Below, in pieces: positions 57,320-64,000 of a stretch of 64,000 bases of DNA. A model generated the notes under the pieces. That model did no database searches, was not told the DNA's origin, and saw only the letters and a list, made by a program, of their open reading frames with translations. Position 1 is the stretch's first letter; every line of letters starts with the position of its first letter. The translations under genes and the position numbers were made by a program. This stretch comes from JAOUEA01 sp963825635 (GTDB lineage: Bacteria > Actinomycetota > UBA4738 > HRBIN12), in NCBI GenBank assembly GCA_963825635.1, contig CAWGTU010000001.1, forward strand, positions 806,001 through 870,000. The letters run 5' to 3'.

Positions 57320-58128
57320 CCGGGCCGGCACCGCGGAAGGGCACGATCCAGTCCGTCGAGCGTGCTTCGCGGATCCTCAAGGTGCTCGGCTCCGGCACGC
57401 CTCGGATGGGCGTCACCGAGATCGCCGAACGGCTCGGGCTCGCCAAGGGGACGGCCTACGGGCTGTTGCGGACCCTCGAGGCCCAGGAGCTCGTCGAGCA
57501 GGACCCCGAGACCGACAAGTACCGACTCGGACCGGCGATGTTGCAGCTCGGCAACGCCTTCCTCGACAACCACGAGCTCCGTGCGCGCTCGCTGCTGTGG
57601 GCCGACTCGCTCGCCTCACGAACCGGCGACGCCGTGCGGGTCGGCGTGCTGCACGGGACGAACGTGCTGATCGTGCACCACGTGTTCCGCCCGGACAACT
57701 CCGTGCAGATCCTCGAGGTGGGGGCATCGATCCCGTGGCACGCATGCGCCCTGGGGAAGGCCATCGTCGCCTTCCTTGCCGAGCCGTCGCGCCGCGCCCT
57801 TCTCGAGCTCGAGCTGGTGCCGCTCACCGGCCGAACGGTGACCGACCCGGCCGTCCTCGAGAAGGTGCTCGCCGCGGTCGCCACGGAGGGCACCGCACTC
57901 GAGGACGAGGAGGCGATCGTCGGGGAGGCGGAGATCGCGGCGCCGGTCTTCGACGACCGGGGACACTCCGTGGGAGCGATCGGCGTCGTCGGCCCGGTCG
58001 AGCGACTCGTGCCCGAGGGCCGGCAGGCCGCGGCGGTCGTCGCGGCGGTGCGGGAGACGTCGCGAGGCCTCTCCCGCGACATGGGCGCCGGACGCGTGGG
58101 CCCGCGGAGCAGCGCAGCGCGTCGGTGA
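57316..58128 (+). CDS. IclR-family transcriptional regulator (GylR-like), likely for glycerol genes
   Basis: A 270-residue regulator. The N-terminal winged helix-turn-helix (about 10-75) includes SVERASRILKVLG and VTEIAERLGLAKGTAYGLLRTLE. The C-terminal effector-binding domain (about 85-255) has HHVFRPDNSVQILEVGASIPWHACALGKAIVAFL and EIAAPVFDDRGHSVGAIGVVGP. The actinobacterial glycerol repressor GylR belongs to this family and binds glycerol 3-phosphate or a related effector, so control of the adjacent divergent operon is likely but inferred. The TTG start overlaps the DhaL2 stop (TTGA). Confidence 0.88.
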   Translation: MTGPAPRKGTIQSVERASRILKVLGSGTPRMGVTEIAERLGLAKGTAYGLLRTLEAQELVEQDPETDKYRLGPAMLQLGNAFLDNHELRARSLLWADSLASRTGDAVRVGVLHGTNVLIVHHVFRPDNSVQILEVGASIPWHACALGKAIVAFLAEPSRRALLELELVPLTGRTVTDPAVLEKVLAAVATEGTALEDEEAIVGEAEIAAPVFDDRGHSVGAIGVVGPVERLVPEGRQAAAVVAAVRETSRGLSRDMGAGRVGPRSSAARR

Positions 58129-58170
58129 TCATCGGCCGGGGCCTCGGTTGGCGATAGGCTCCTTCCGTCG

Positions 58171-59196
58171 ATGAGCGAGGGCCCGCGATACGTCACCGTC
58201 GAGGACTACCTTCCGGCCGCGCGCGCGGCGGTCCCATCCGACGTCTGGGATTACTACGAGGGTGGCGCCGGCGACGAGTGGACGCTCGCGGAGAACCGCC
58301 GGGCGTTCGATAGGTGGATGCTTCGCCCTCGGTTCCTGCGGGGTGCCGGTTCGCCCGACACGTCGACAGCGGTGCTCGGCGCGTCGCTGCGGTTCCCGGT
58401 CGCGGTGGCGCCGTGGGCGTACCAGCGGCTGGCACATCCCGACGGGGAGCTCGCCACCGCGCGGGCGGCCGCCGCCGCCGGCACCCTGATGGTCGTGTCC
58501 TCGACCACCGAGTCCTTCCTCGAGGAGGTCGCCGCCGCGAGCGAAGGGCCGAAGTGGTGGCAGCTCTACGTGGCGCAGGACCGAGGGTTCACCGAGGCGA
58601 TGCTCGAGCGCGTGGTCTCGGCGGGGTTTTCGGCCATCTGCTGGACCGTCGACTTCCCCGTGAGCGGCTTACGTCACCGCGACACGCGGAGCGGGTTCGT
58701 GATGCCGATCGGCATCGGGGCGAGCGACTACCTCTTCGACGCCTCGCTCACCTGGGACGACCTGGGCTGGATCAGGGATCGCGCGCCCGGCCTGCCCGTG
58801 GTGGTGAAGGGGATCCTCACGGCGGAGGACGCCGAGCTCGCGGTGCAGGCCGGCGCCGACGCGATCGTCGTCTCGAACCACGGCGGACGCCAGCTCGACC
58901 GGTCGCCGGCGGGGCTCGACGCCTTGCCCGAGGTGGCGGCGCAGGTCTCCGGGCGGGTGCCGGTGCTGGCCGACGGCGGTGTTCGGCGCGGTACCCACGT
59001 GCTGACCGCCCTGGCCCTCGGTGCCTCGGCGGTGCTCGTCGGGCGTCCTACGATCTGGGGCCTCGCCGCAGAAGGGGAAAGAGGCGTAGCCGGCGTGCTC
59101 GAGATCCTCCGCTCGGAGTTCGAGAACGCGATGGCGCTCACCGGATGCCGCTCGGTCGACGAGATCGGCCCGGCGCTCGTGGCCCCCGCACCGTAG
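58171..59196 (+). CDS. FMN-dependent alpha-hydroxyacid oxidase/dehydrogenase
   Basis: A 341-residue TIM-barrel flavoenzyme of the glycolate oxidase/lactate dehydrogenase family. VWDYYEGGAGDEWTLAENRRAF begins the fold, and PVAVAPWAYQRLAHPDGE and WWQLYVAQD hold the flavin. The catalytic His and Arg are in SNHGGRQLD, and LADGGVRRGTHVLTALALGASAVLVGRP binds the FMN phosphate. It oxidises a 2-hydroxy acid such as lactate or glycolate; which one is not decided. A TAGGCT box lies 10 nt before the ATG. It follows the IclR gene after 42 bp but has its own promoter. Confidence 0.88.
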   Translation: MSEGPRYVTVEDYLPAARAAVPSDVWDYYEGGAGDEWTLAENRRAFDRWMLRPRFLRGAGSPDTSTAVLGASLRFPVAVAPWAYQRLAHPDGELATARAAAAAGTLMVVSSTTESFLEEVAAASEGPKWWQLYVAQDRGFTEAMLERVVSAGFSAICWTVDFPVSGLRHRDTRSGFVMPIGIGASDYLFDASLTWDDLGWIRDRAPGLPVVVKGILTAEDAELAVQAGADAIVVSNHGGRQLDRSPAGLDALPEVAAQVSGRVPVLADGGVRRGTHVLTALALGASAVLVGRPTIWGLAAEGERGVAGVLEILRSEFENAMALTGCRSVDEIGPALVAPAP

Positions 59197-59234
59197 TCAC
59201 ACGGCCCCGAAGCGCCGTCTGGGACCATCTGGAT

Positions 59235-60065
59235 ATGAGCGGATACGACCTGCACACCCACTCCACCTTCAGCGACGGCACGGAGACACCCACCCACAAC
59301 GTGAAGCTCGCGGTCGAGCGTGGGCTGGACGGCCTCGGCGTCACGGACCACGACACGTTCGCCGGCCTCGACGAAGCGGCGACGGCCGCCGACGGCGTCG
59401 GCATCGAGATCGTGCCGGGCATCGAGTTCTCGGCCGAGTACGACGGGGCCAGCCTCCACGTGCTCGGGTATTGGGTCGACCCCGCCCACGGACCGCTGCA
59501 GGACGAGCTGAAGCGTCTGACCGACACCCGGTTCCGCCGCGGCGAGATGATGATCGAGAAGCTGCAGGAAGCCGGGTACGAGATCTCGTTCGACGACGTC
59601 CGGCGCATCGCCGGCGACGACCTGATCGCCCGACCCCACGTCGCGCAGGCCATGGTGGAGGCGGGCATCGTCGGGACCGAGAAGGAGGCGTTCGATCGCT
59701 ACATCGCCGACGGCGGCGTCGCCTACGTGCCCAAGCACGCACTGGACCCGGTCGATGCGTTGCGGCTGATCGGTGACGCGGGGGGTGTGTGCGTGCTTGC
59801 CCACCCCGCGATGTGGAAGGGCAACGGCTCGGTGCCCGATGCACTGATCGAACGGATGGCCGAGGGTGGCATGGTGGGGCTCGAGGTCGACCATCCCGAT
59901 CACGACGATGCCACCCGGGCCTACTATCGGGCGATGGCCGAACGACTCGACCTGGTGCCGACGGGGTCGAGCGACTGCCACGGTTCTCGGTACGACTTCC
60001 GGCTCGGCTGCGACACGACCCCCGCCGAGCTCGTCGACGAGCTGAAGCGGCGCGCGGGTCGATAG
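59235..60065 (+). CDS. PHP-domain metal-dependent phosphoesterase (TrpH/YciV-like)
   Basis: A 276-residue polymerase-and-histidinol-phosphatase-type enzyme. DLHTHSTFSDGTETP and VTDHDTFAGLDEA hold the first His/Asp metal ligands, VPGIEFSAEYDG the Glu, ARPHVAQAMVEAG another His, VCVLAHPAMWKG and SSDCHGSRYDFRLGC the last. The YciV/RNase AM subgroup removes 3'-phosphate or hydrolyses short RNA ends; others act on nucleotides. No partner gene suggests a specific substrate. No ribosome-binding site is evident. Confidence 0.85.
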   Translation: MSGYDLHTHSTFSDGTETPTHNVKLAVERGLDGLGVTDHDTFAGLDEAATAADGVGIEIVPGIEFSAEYDGASLHVLGYWVDPAHGPLQDELKRLTDTRFRRGEMMIEKLQEAGYEISFDDVRRIAGDDLIARPHVAQAMVEAGIVGTEKEAFDRYIADGGVAYVPKHALDPVDALRLIGDAGGVCVLAHPAMWKGNGSVPDALIERMAEGGMVGLEVDHPDHDDATRAYYRAMAERLDLVPTGSSDCHGSRYDFRLGCDTTPAELVDELKRRAGR

Positions 60066-60105
60066 CGTCGGCTCCGGCGCCCTCGCGGGTGGCTACGATG
60101 CGACC

Positions 60106-60777
60106 GTGACTCGCGCTGCCCTGGAGATGGTGTTCTTCGACATCGGCGGCGTGATGTACGACGACTCGATCTACGCGCGTTCGTGGATGAAGGCGCTGCG
60201 CGAGTCGGGAGCGTCGTTCACCGACGAGGAGTTCGAAGCGGAGTACGCCGCCGCGCGGGCCGCGCAATCGGCGTCGTTCCGGCGCCGGCTCACGGCCCGA
60301 TTCCTGGGATCCGTCGACGGGCTCGCGACCGTGGAGGCCCGCGCCGCGCGCTACTGGGCGTATCCGCCGACCGCCCTCTACCCCGACGTGGTGCCGTGTC
60401 TCGAGGCGCTCGAGGGTCGCTTCCGGCTCGGGGTGATCGCGAACCAGCCAAGCTCGGTGCGACAGGCGATGGAGCGCGACGGCCTCACGCGCTTCTTCGA
60501 GGTCTGGGGGGTGAGCGACGACCTCGGACTGCAGAAGCCCGACCCGAAGCTCTTCTCGCACGTGCTCTCCACGGCGGGCGTGTCACCGGCGCGCACCGTG
60601 ATGCTGGGCGACCGTCTCGACTATGACGTCCGTCCGGCGAAGGCTGCGGGCATGCACGCGGTGTGGGTGCTGCGCGGCGAGGCCCCCGACGAGCCCACCC
60701 CCGCGCAGCTCGCGCAGGCCGATGCGGCGGTCGATGATCTCGGCGCGGTTCCCGCGTTGCTCGCGTCCTGGTCGTAA
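60106..60777 (+). CDS. HAD-superfamily hydrolase
   Basis: A 223-residue HAD-IA-type hydrolase. Motif I is FFDIGGVMYDD, so the nucleophile Asp is present but the usual second acidic residue is Gly, as in several YihX-like phosphatases. Motif II is GVIANQPSS, motif III has the Lys of LQKPDPKLF, and motif IV is LGDRLDYDVRPAKAAGM. It probably dephosphorylates a small phosphorylated metabolite. TACGAT lies 6 nt before the GTG (leaderless type). Confidence 0.85.
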   Translation: MTRAALEMVFFDIGGVMYDDSIYARSWMKALRESGASFTDEEFEAEYAAARAAQSASFRRRLTARFLGSVDGLATVEARAARYWAYPPTALYPDVVPCLEALEGRFRLGVIANQPSSVRQAMERDGLTRFFEVWGVSDDLGLQKPDPKLFSHVLSTAGVSPARTVMLGDRLDYDVRPAKAAGMHAVWVLRGEAPDEPTPAQLAQADAAVDDLGAVPALLASWS

Positions 60778-60786
60778 CGTCGGGTC

Positions 60787-62079
60787 ATGCACGTCGTGAT
60801 CGTGGGTGGAGGCGCCGCCGGGCTGAACGCGGCCCGGGGGCTGCAGCACCGTCTGCGCACCGGTGGGCACTCGCTCACCCTGGTCTCGACGGAGAACGTC
60901 TTCCTCTACCAGTCGCTGCTGCCCGAGGCCGCGGGGGGGACGCTCGAGCCGCGTCACGTGGTCGTGCCGCTGCGCTCGGCGCTGCGGCGTGCCCGCGTGG
61001 TCGTCGGCGACGTCGAGCGGGTCGACGCCGAGCACCGGCTGCTGCACCTGCGGGGCGTGGACGGCGACCGGTTCGAGATGCCGTTCGACCAGCTCGTGCT
61101 CGCGCCGGGCTCGCGCTCGCGAACGCTGCCCGTCCCGGGACTCGCGCAACACGGCATCGGATTCAAGACGCTGGGCGAGGCGATCCTGCTGCGCAACCAC
61201 GTGTTGTCGAGGCTCGAGGCGGCGTCGCAGCGTCCGCGTCGCGATCCGCGGCGCCGCGCGGCCCTGACGTTCGTGTTCGTGGGCGCGGGGTACGCGGGGG
61301 TCGAGGCGTTGGGGGAGCTCGAGGACCTCTCCCGATGGGCCTTGAAGCACATGCCGGAGATCGAACCTGACGAGCCGCGGTGGGTGCTGGTCGAGGCACG
61401 GGACGAGATCCTGCCCGAGATCGGCGGCGACCTCGGGACATGGGCGGCTCGGGAGCTCACCGAGCGAGGCATCGAGATCAAGACCGGCACGCGTTTGGAC
61501 TCGGTCGAGGGCGGGATCGTGCGCCTGAGCGACGGGGAGACGTTCCCGGCGGAGACCCTCGTGTGGACCGCCGGCGTCAAACCCGAGCCGTTGGCGGCCC
61601 TCTCGGAGCTGCCGATCGACGACCACGGGAGACTGCGCGTCGACGCCGCGATGCGGGTCGCGGGCCACGAGGGTGTGCTGTGGGGGGCCGGCGACGCGGC
61701 GGCCGTGCCGGATCTGGTGGCGAGTGGCTTCTGCCCACCCTCGGCGCAGTACGCGACCCGGCAGGGCAAGCGGCTCGCTGCGAACGTGCTCGCCACGATC
61801 GAGGGTCGTGACGTGGAGCCGTTCCGGTACAAGGCCCTGGGCGCGTTGTGCTCGCTGGGACGTTACCGGGGGGTCGCGGTTGTGATGGGCGTACACCTGC
61901 GCGGGTTCCCGGCGTGGTTCGTGACACGCTCATACCACCTGCTCCAGCTGCCGACGCTCAACAGGAAGGTGCGTGTCGTGCTGGACTGGACGTTGTCGCT
62001 GTTCTTCCCGCGCGACGTGGCGGCGTTAGGGTCGCTCCACGACCCCACGGGGGCGTTCGAGCGAGCGTCGGAGGGGTAG
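60787..62079 (+). CDS. Type II NADH dehydrogenase (NDH-2-like FAD oxidoreductase)
   Basis: A 430-residue two-Rossmann flavoprotein. VVIVGGGAAGLNAARGL binds FAD, FVFVGAGYAGVEALGEL binds NAD(P)H, and VLWGAGDAAAVPDLV is the second FAD motif. LVLAPGSRSRTLPVPG and QYATRQGKRLAANVLA fit NDH-2, and the C-terminal amphipathic part (RSYHLLQLPTLNRKVRVVLDWTLSLFF) could attach it to the membrane. It would oxidise NADH and reduce quinone without pumping protons. TAACGT, containing the HAD stop codon, lies 6 nt before the ATG. Confidence 0.87.
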   Translation: MHVVIVGGGAAGLNAARGLQHRLRTGGHSLTLVSTENVFLYQSLLPEAAGGTLEPRHVVVPLRSALRRARVVVGDVERVDAEHRLLHLRGVDGDRFEMPFDQLVLAPGSRSRTLPVPGLAQHGIGFKTLGEAILLRNHVLSRLEAASQRPRRDPRRRAALTFVFVGAGYAGVEALGELEDLSRWALKHMPEIEPDEPRWVLVEARDEILPEIGGDLGTWAARELTERGIEIKTGTRLDSVEGGIVRLSDGETFPAETLVWTAGVKPEPLAALSELPIDDHGRLRVDAAMRVAGHEGVLWGAGDAAAVPDLVASGFCPPSAQYATRQGKRLAANVLATIEGRDVEPFRYKALGALCSLGRYRGVAVVMGVHLRGFPAWFVTRSYHLLQLPTLNRKVRVVLDWTLSLFFPRDVAALGSLHDPTGAFERASEG

Positions 62080-62080
62080 C

Positions 62081-62548
62081 TCAGGCGCCCTTGCGCCGCT
62101 GCTTCTGCAGCTCGCTCGCGGCCTGCAGCGCCTTGTGGCTGCGCGCGATGTCGGGCATCTCGGCACCACTCGCGAGCTCGTCGGCCGCCCACCGTGTGAG
62201 GTCGCGGATCGACACGATGCCCACCACGCGACCCCGGTCCACCACGGGCAGGTGACGGATGTTCCGCGCCACCATGTGCTCGGCCGCGTCGGCCAGGTCC
62301 ATCTTCGACCCCACGGTCTCGAGGTCGCGGCGGGTCATGCCGTGGGCCACCTTCACCGAGTGCGGATCACCGCCGGCGGCCACCAGGTTCACGATGTCGC
62401 GCTCGGTCACGATGCCGCTGAGCTTCTTCCCGTCGAGGACCACCACCGACGAGATACCGTTCGTGCGCATCGTCTTGGCGACGTCGGCGAACGTGTCCTC
62501 CGCGTCGGCCGTCTTCACGTCGGTGTGCATCACGTCGGCGACCTGCAT
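62081..62548 (-). CDS. CBS-domain pair protein
   Basis: A 155-residue protein made of two CBS motifs. The first covers QVADVMHTDVKTADAEDTFADVAKTM with GISSVVVLDGKKLSGIVTERDIV, and the second MTRRDLETVGSKMDLADAAEHMVARNIRHLPVVDRGRVVGIVSIRDLT. Such stand-alone Bateman modules bind adenine nucleotides and act as energy sensors, by association with partners not known here. AAGGAGG lies 9 nt before the ATG. It converges with the NDH-2 gene with a 1-bp gap. Confidence 0.9.
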   Translation of the reverse strand: MQVADVMHTDVKTADAEDTFADVAKTMRTNGISSVVVLDGKKLSGIVTERDIVNLVAAGGDPHSVKVAHGMTRRDLETVGSKMDLADAAEHMVARNIRHLPVVDRGRVVGIVSIRDLTRWAADELASGAEMPDIARSHKALQAASELQKQRRKGA

Positions 62549-62634
62549 CGTTGCCTGCCTCCTTGAGGAAGGGCCCTGGACCCTGGGGCGGCAGCCTACC
62601 GCGTCCACGGGCCCGGCCGTCGTACAACTGTCCC

Positions 62635-63249
62635 GTGCACCGCACCAGCGCCCTCATCACCACGCTCCTCCTCGCGGCGCTCGTTCCCTCGTGCACGATC
62701 GAGACCCACGCGACCGCTGGCGTGCGCGCCGACCGGCGTGGACGGGCCGTGATCCTGGCGCCGCGGTGCGGGGAGGAACGCGTCGAGGCGGTACAGGTCG
62801 CGGACCTGGACGGCCCGGTCCGCTGGCGTGTCGAGGGAGGCGGAACGTCACAGACGATCTTCCCGGTGGGGAGCGAACCGCCGCTGATGCGGGTCACCGA
62901 TCCGCTCGAGGGTGCGCTCGACCCCACCGACGCGTACGTCGCCACGGTCGAGTACTCGGGCTCGATGCCCGACGTCGCGGTGGAGTTCCGCCCCTCGAGC
63001 CTGTCGACCGATCGCGTGATCGACGCGGACGGGAACACCCTCACGACGCAGGAGTTCGCGGACGAGGCCGACCTCGGGTGCATCGGCGGATGGCTCTGGG
63101 TCGCCGGCGCGATCGCCGTCGCGGTGGTGCTGGTGCTCCTCGCGGCCGTCGTCGGTAGCGTCTGGGTGATCGTGCGAACGCTTCGCAAGGCCAGACGCCA
63201 GCGCGAACAGGAAGCGACCCCTGCTCGCCCCGACCTCAGTGGTCGCTGA
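62635..63249 (+). CDS. Exported or lipoprotein-type membrane protein of unknown function
   Basis: A 204-residue protein. The N-terminal hydrophobic segment ends LVPSC, a possible but imperfect lipobox; a signal anchor is the alternative. The mature part is a small beta-rich domain. A second strong transmembrane helix lies near residues 148-176 (WLWVAGAIAVAVVLVLLAAVV) with a basic cytoplasmic tail. The protein would therefore sit outside the cell, held at its C-terminus. No homologous family is recognised. GTG start without clear ribosome-binding site. The stop codon lies inside the end of the convergent TldD/PmbA gene (14-bp overlap). Confidence 0.6.
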   Translation: MHRTSALITTLLLAALVPSCTIETHATAGVRADRRGRAVILAPRCGEERVEAVQVADLDGPVRWRVEGGGTSQTIFPVGSEPPLMRVTDPLEGALDPTDAYVATVEYSGSMPDVAVEFRPSSLSTDRVIDADGNTLTTQEFADEADLGCIGGWLWVAGAIAVAVVLVLLAAVVGSVWVIVRTLRKARRQREQEATPARPDLSGR

Positions 63250-64000
63250 CGCTCGAGAAGTGAAACTCGTCGACCTTGAGCGCGGGCACCCGTGAGGCGC
63301 TGAAGAAGAACTCGCTCGCCAGGTGCGCCTCGCGCCCGACCATCGAGACGCTCGTGAGCGCCCCGAGGATCGACTGGGTGAACCGCAGGTTGCGCACCGG
63401 CCCGACGATCTCGCCACGCTCGATCAGGAACGTGCCGTCGCGCGTCATGCCCGTGATCGACGATTCCATCGGATTCACGATGTTCGAGTAGTGGAACCGG
63501 GTCACGAGCAACCCGCGCTCCGTCGAGCGGATCATCTCGTCGACCGTCGCGTCGCCCGTGTCCATGAACAGATGCAGCGGGAAGGGCCCCTCCGGGTTCG
63601 GCGACGGCAGACCGTGACCGGTCGACGGGCGACCCACCTCCTTGCCGGCGCGGCGGTCGTAGACGACGCCTCGGAAGACCCCGTCGGCGACGAGGTCGAC
63701 CCGCTCCTTCGGCGTGCCCTCGAAGTCGAACGGCACGCCGAGCGTGCGTGGATCGGTGCCGTCATCCCAGATCGAGACCGACGGCGCGGCGACCTGCTCG
63801 CCCTCCTTGCCGTCGAAGCAGGAACGTCCCTCGATGTAGGCGCGTCCGGCGAACCCCACCCACGCGAGGAAGCCGACGAGCGTCGCCGTCGCCGCAGGCT
63901 CGAGCACCACGGTGTACGTGCCGGCGTCGAGCGCTCGGGGCGACGCCGAGCCGACCGCCTTCTCGTTGGCCGTCCGCCCGATCGCGCCGGCGTCGATCGC
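63236..64000 (-). CDS. TldD/PmbA-family metalloprotease-like protein, N-terminus beyond the window
   Basis: The visible C-terminal part covers about 254 residues, and the frame is open to the right edge. TYTVVLEPAATATLVGFL, YIEGRSCFDGKEGEQV, GTDPRTLGVPFDFEGTPKERVDLV, GVVYDRRAGKE, and the C-terminal block VNPMESSITGMTRDGTFLIERGEIVGPVRNLRF fit the TldD/PmbA (U62) family. TldD and PmbA (TldE) form a heterodimeric zinc protease that matures small modified peptides. The zinc-site HExxxH motif of TldD would be N-terminal and outside the window, so which partner this is cannot be told. Confidence 0.82.
   Translation of the reverse strand, partial: AIDAGAIGRTANEKAVGSASPRALDAGTYTVVLEPAATATLVGFLAWVGFAGRAYIEGRSCFDGKEGEQVAAPSVSIWDDGTDPRTLGVPFDFEGTPKERVDLVADGVFRGVVYDRRAGKEVGRPSTGHGLPSPNPEGPFPLHLFMDTGDATVDEMIRSTERGLLVTRFHYSNIVNPMESSITGMTRDGTFLIERGEIVGPVRNLRFTQSILGALTSVSMVGREAHLASEFFFSASRVPALKVDEFHFSSVSDH

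Noticed and set aside
1..64000. CRISPR arrays, insertion sequences, phage genes, rRNA or tRNA
   Set aside because: Reading both strands showed no regularly spaced repeats, transposase or integrase motifs, or tRNA/rRNA sequences.

Overview
The window is about 69% GC and almost wall-to-wall coding: roughly 70 protein genes, no gap over 300 bp, and no tRNA, rRNA, CRISPR array or mobile element that I could see. High GC, overlapping stop/start codons (ATGA, GTGA, TTGA), very common TAnnnT boxes 6-9 nt before start codons (probable leaderless transcripts), a luciferase-like F420-type oxidoreductase, an FrhB-type protein, class II fructose bisphosphatase GlpX, an EIIA-HPr-EI DhaM, a GylR/IclR-type regulator and a COG2345-type Fe-S regulator all suggest an actinobacterium (Actinomycetota), probably outside the well-studied Streptomyces/Mycobacterium orders. 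That placement is inference.

Layout. 1-9.1 kb: an edge-truncated GAF/4xPAS histidine kinase, an FrhB-like iron-sulfur protein, a cupredoxin lipoprotein, an A-type Fe-S carrier, an M20 peptidase divergent from a Nudix/CoA-binding/DUF4177 operon, a PQQ-type sugar dehydrogenase and a glyoxalase-like protein. 9.1-12.5 kb: transsulfuration operon cbs-DUF429-metB. 12.7-15 kb: convergent REC-GGDEF and REC-EAL c-di-GMP genes. 15-20.2 kb: histidine utilisation (hutU, an S51 peptidase, hutH, opposing hutI). 20.3-24.1 kb: SRPBCC gene, then a TPP riboswitch controlling thiN-thiB-thiP. 24.1-30.5 kb: cupin, PepA, PIG-L deacetylase, tandem-GNAT protein, second cupredoxin, nitroreductase, RlmJ-like protein and a methyltransferase. 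30.6-35.4 kb: seven closely packed genes from a membrane protein through CPBP protease, FMN-binding protein, SRPBCC, PAP2 phosphatase and Lgt to an ACT protein. 35.4-46.8 kb: Mrp with a divergent Fe-S-type regulator, PilT, slipin/NfeD, ECF sigma/anti-sigma, LLM oxidoreductase, a zinc-ribbon/AT-hook protein, GlpX, an SDR protein and PgsA.

46.8-58.1 kb is the most distinctive region: one minus-strand glycerol/dihydroxyacetone locus read as glpF, dhaK, dhaL, glpK, an FAEGQ-repeat protein, glpA, sdhB-like, sdhC-like, sdhD-like, dhaM. A divergent second dhaL overlaps an IclR gene. Glycerol would enter by GlpF and be phosphorylated by GlpK. G3P would then be oxidised by a GlpA flavoprotein whose electrons appear to leave through complex II-type SdhB/C/D subunits instead of GlpB/GlpC. 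Dihydroxyacetone would be phosphorylated by DhaK/L/M using PEP. No SdhA lies in the window, and glpA and the sdhB/C/D-like genes are joined by overlapping stop/start codons.

58.1-64 kb holds an FMN-dependent alpha-hydroxyacid oxidase, a PHP phosphoesterase, a HAD hydrolase, a type II NADH dehydrogenase, a CBS-domain protein, a membrane protein and the C-terminal part of a TldD/PmbA protein cut by the right edge.
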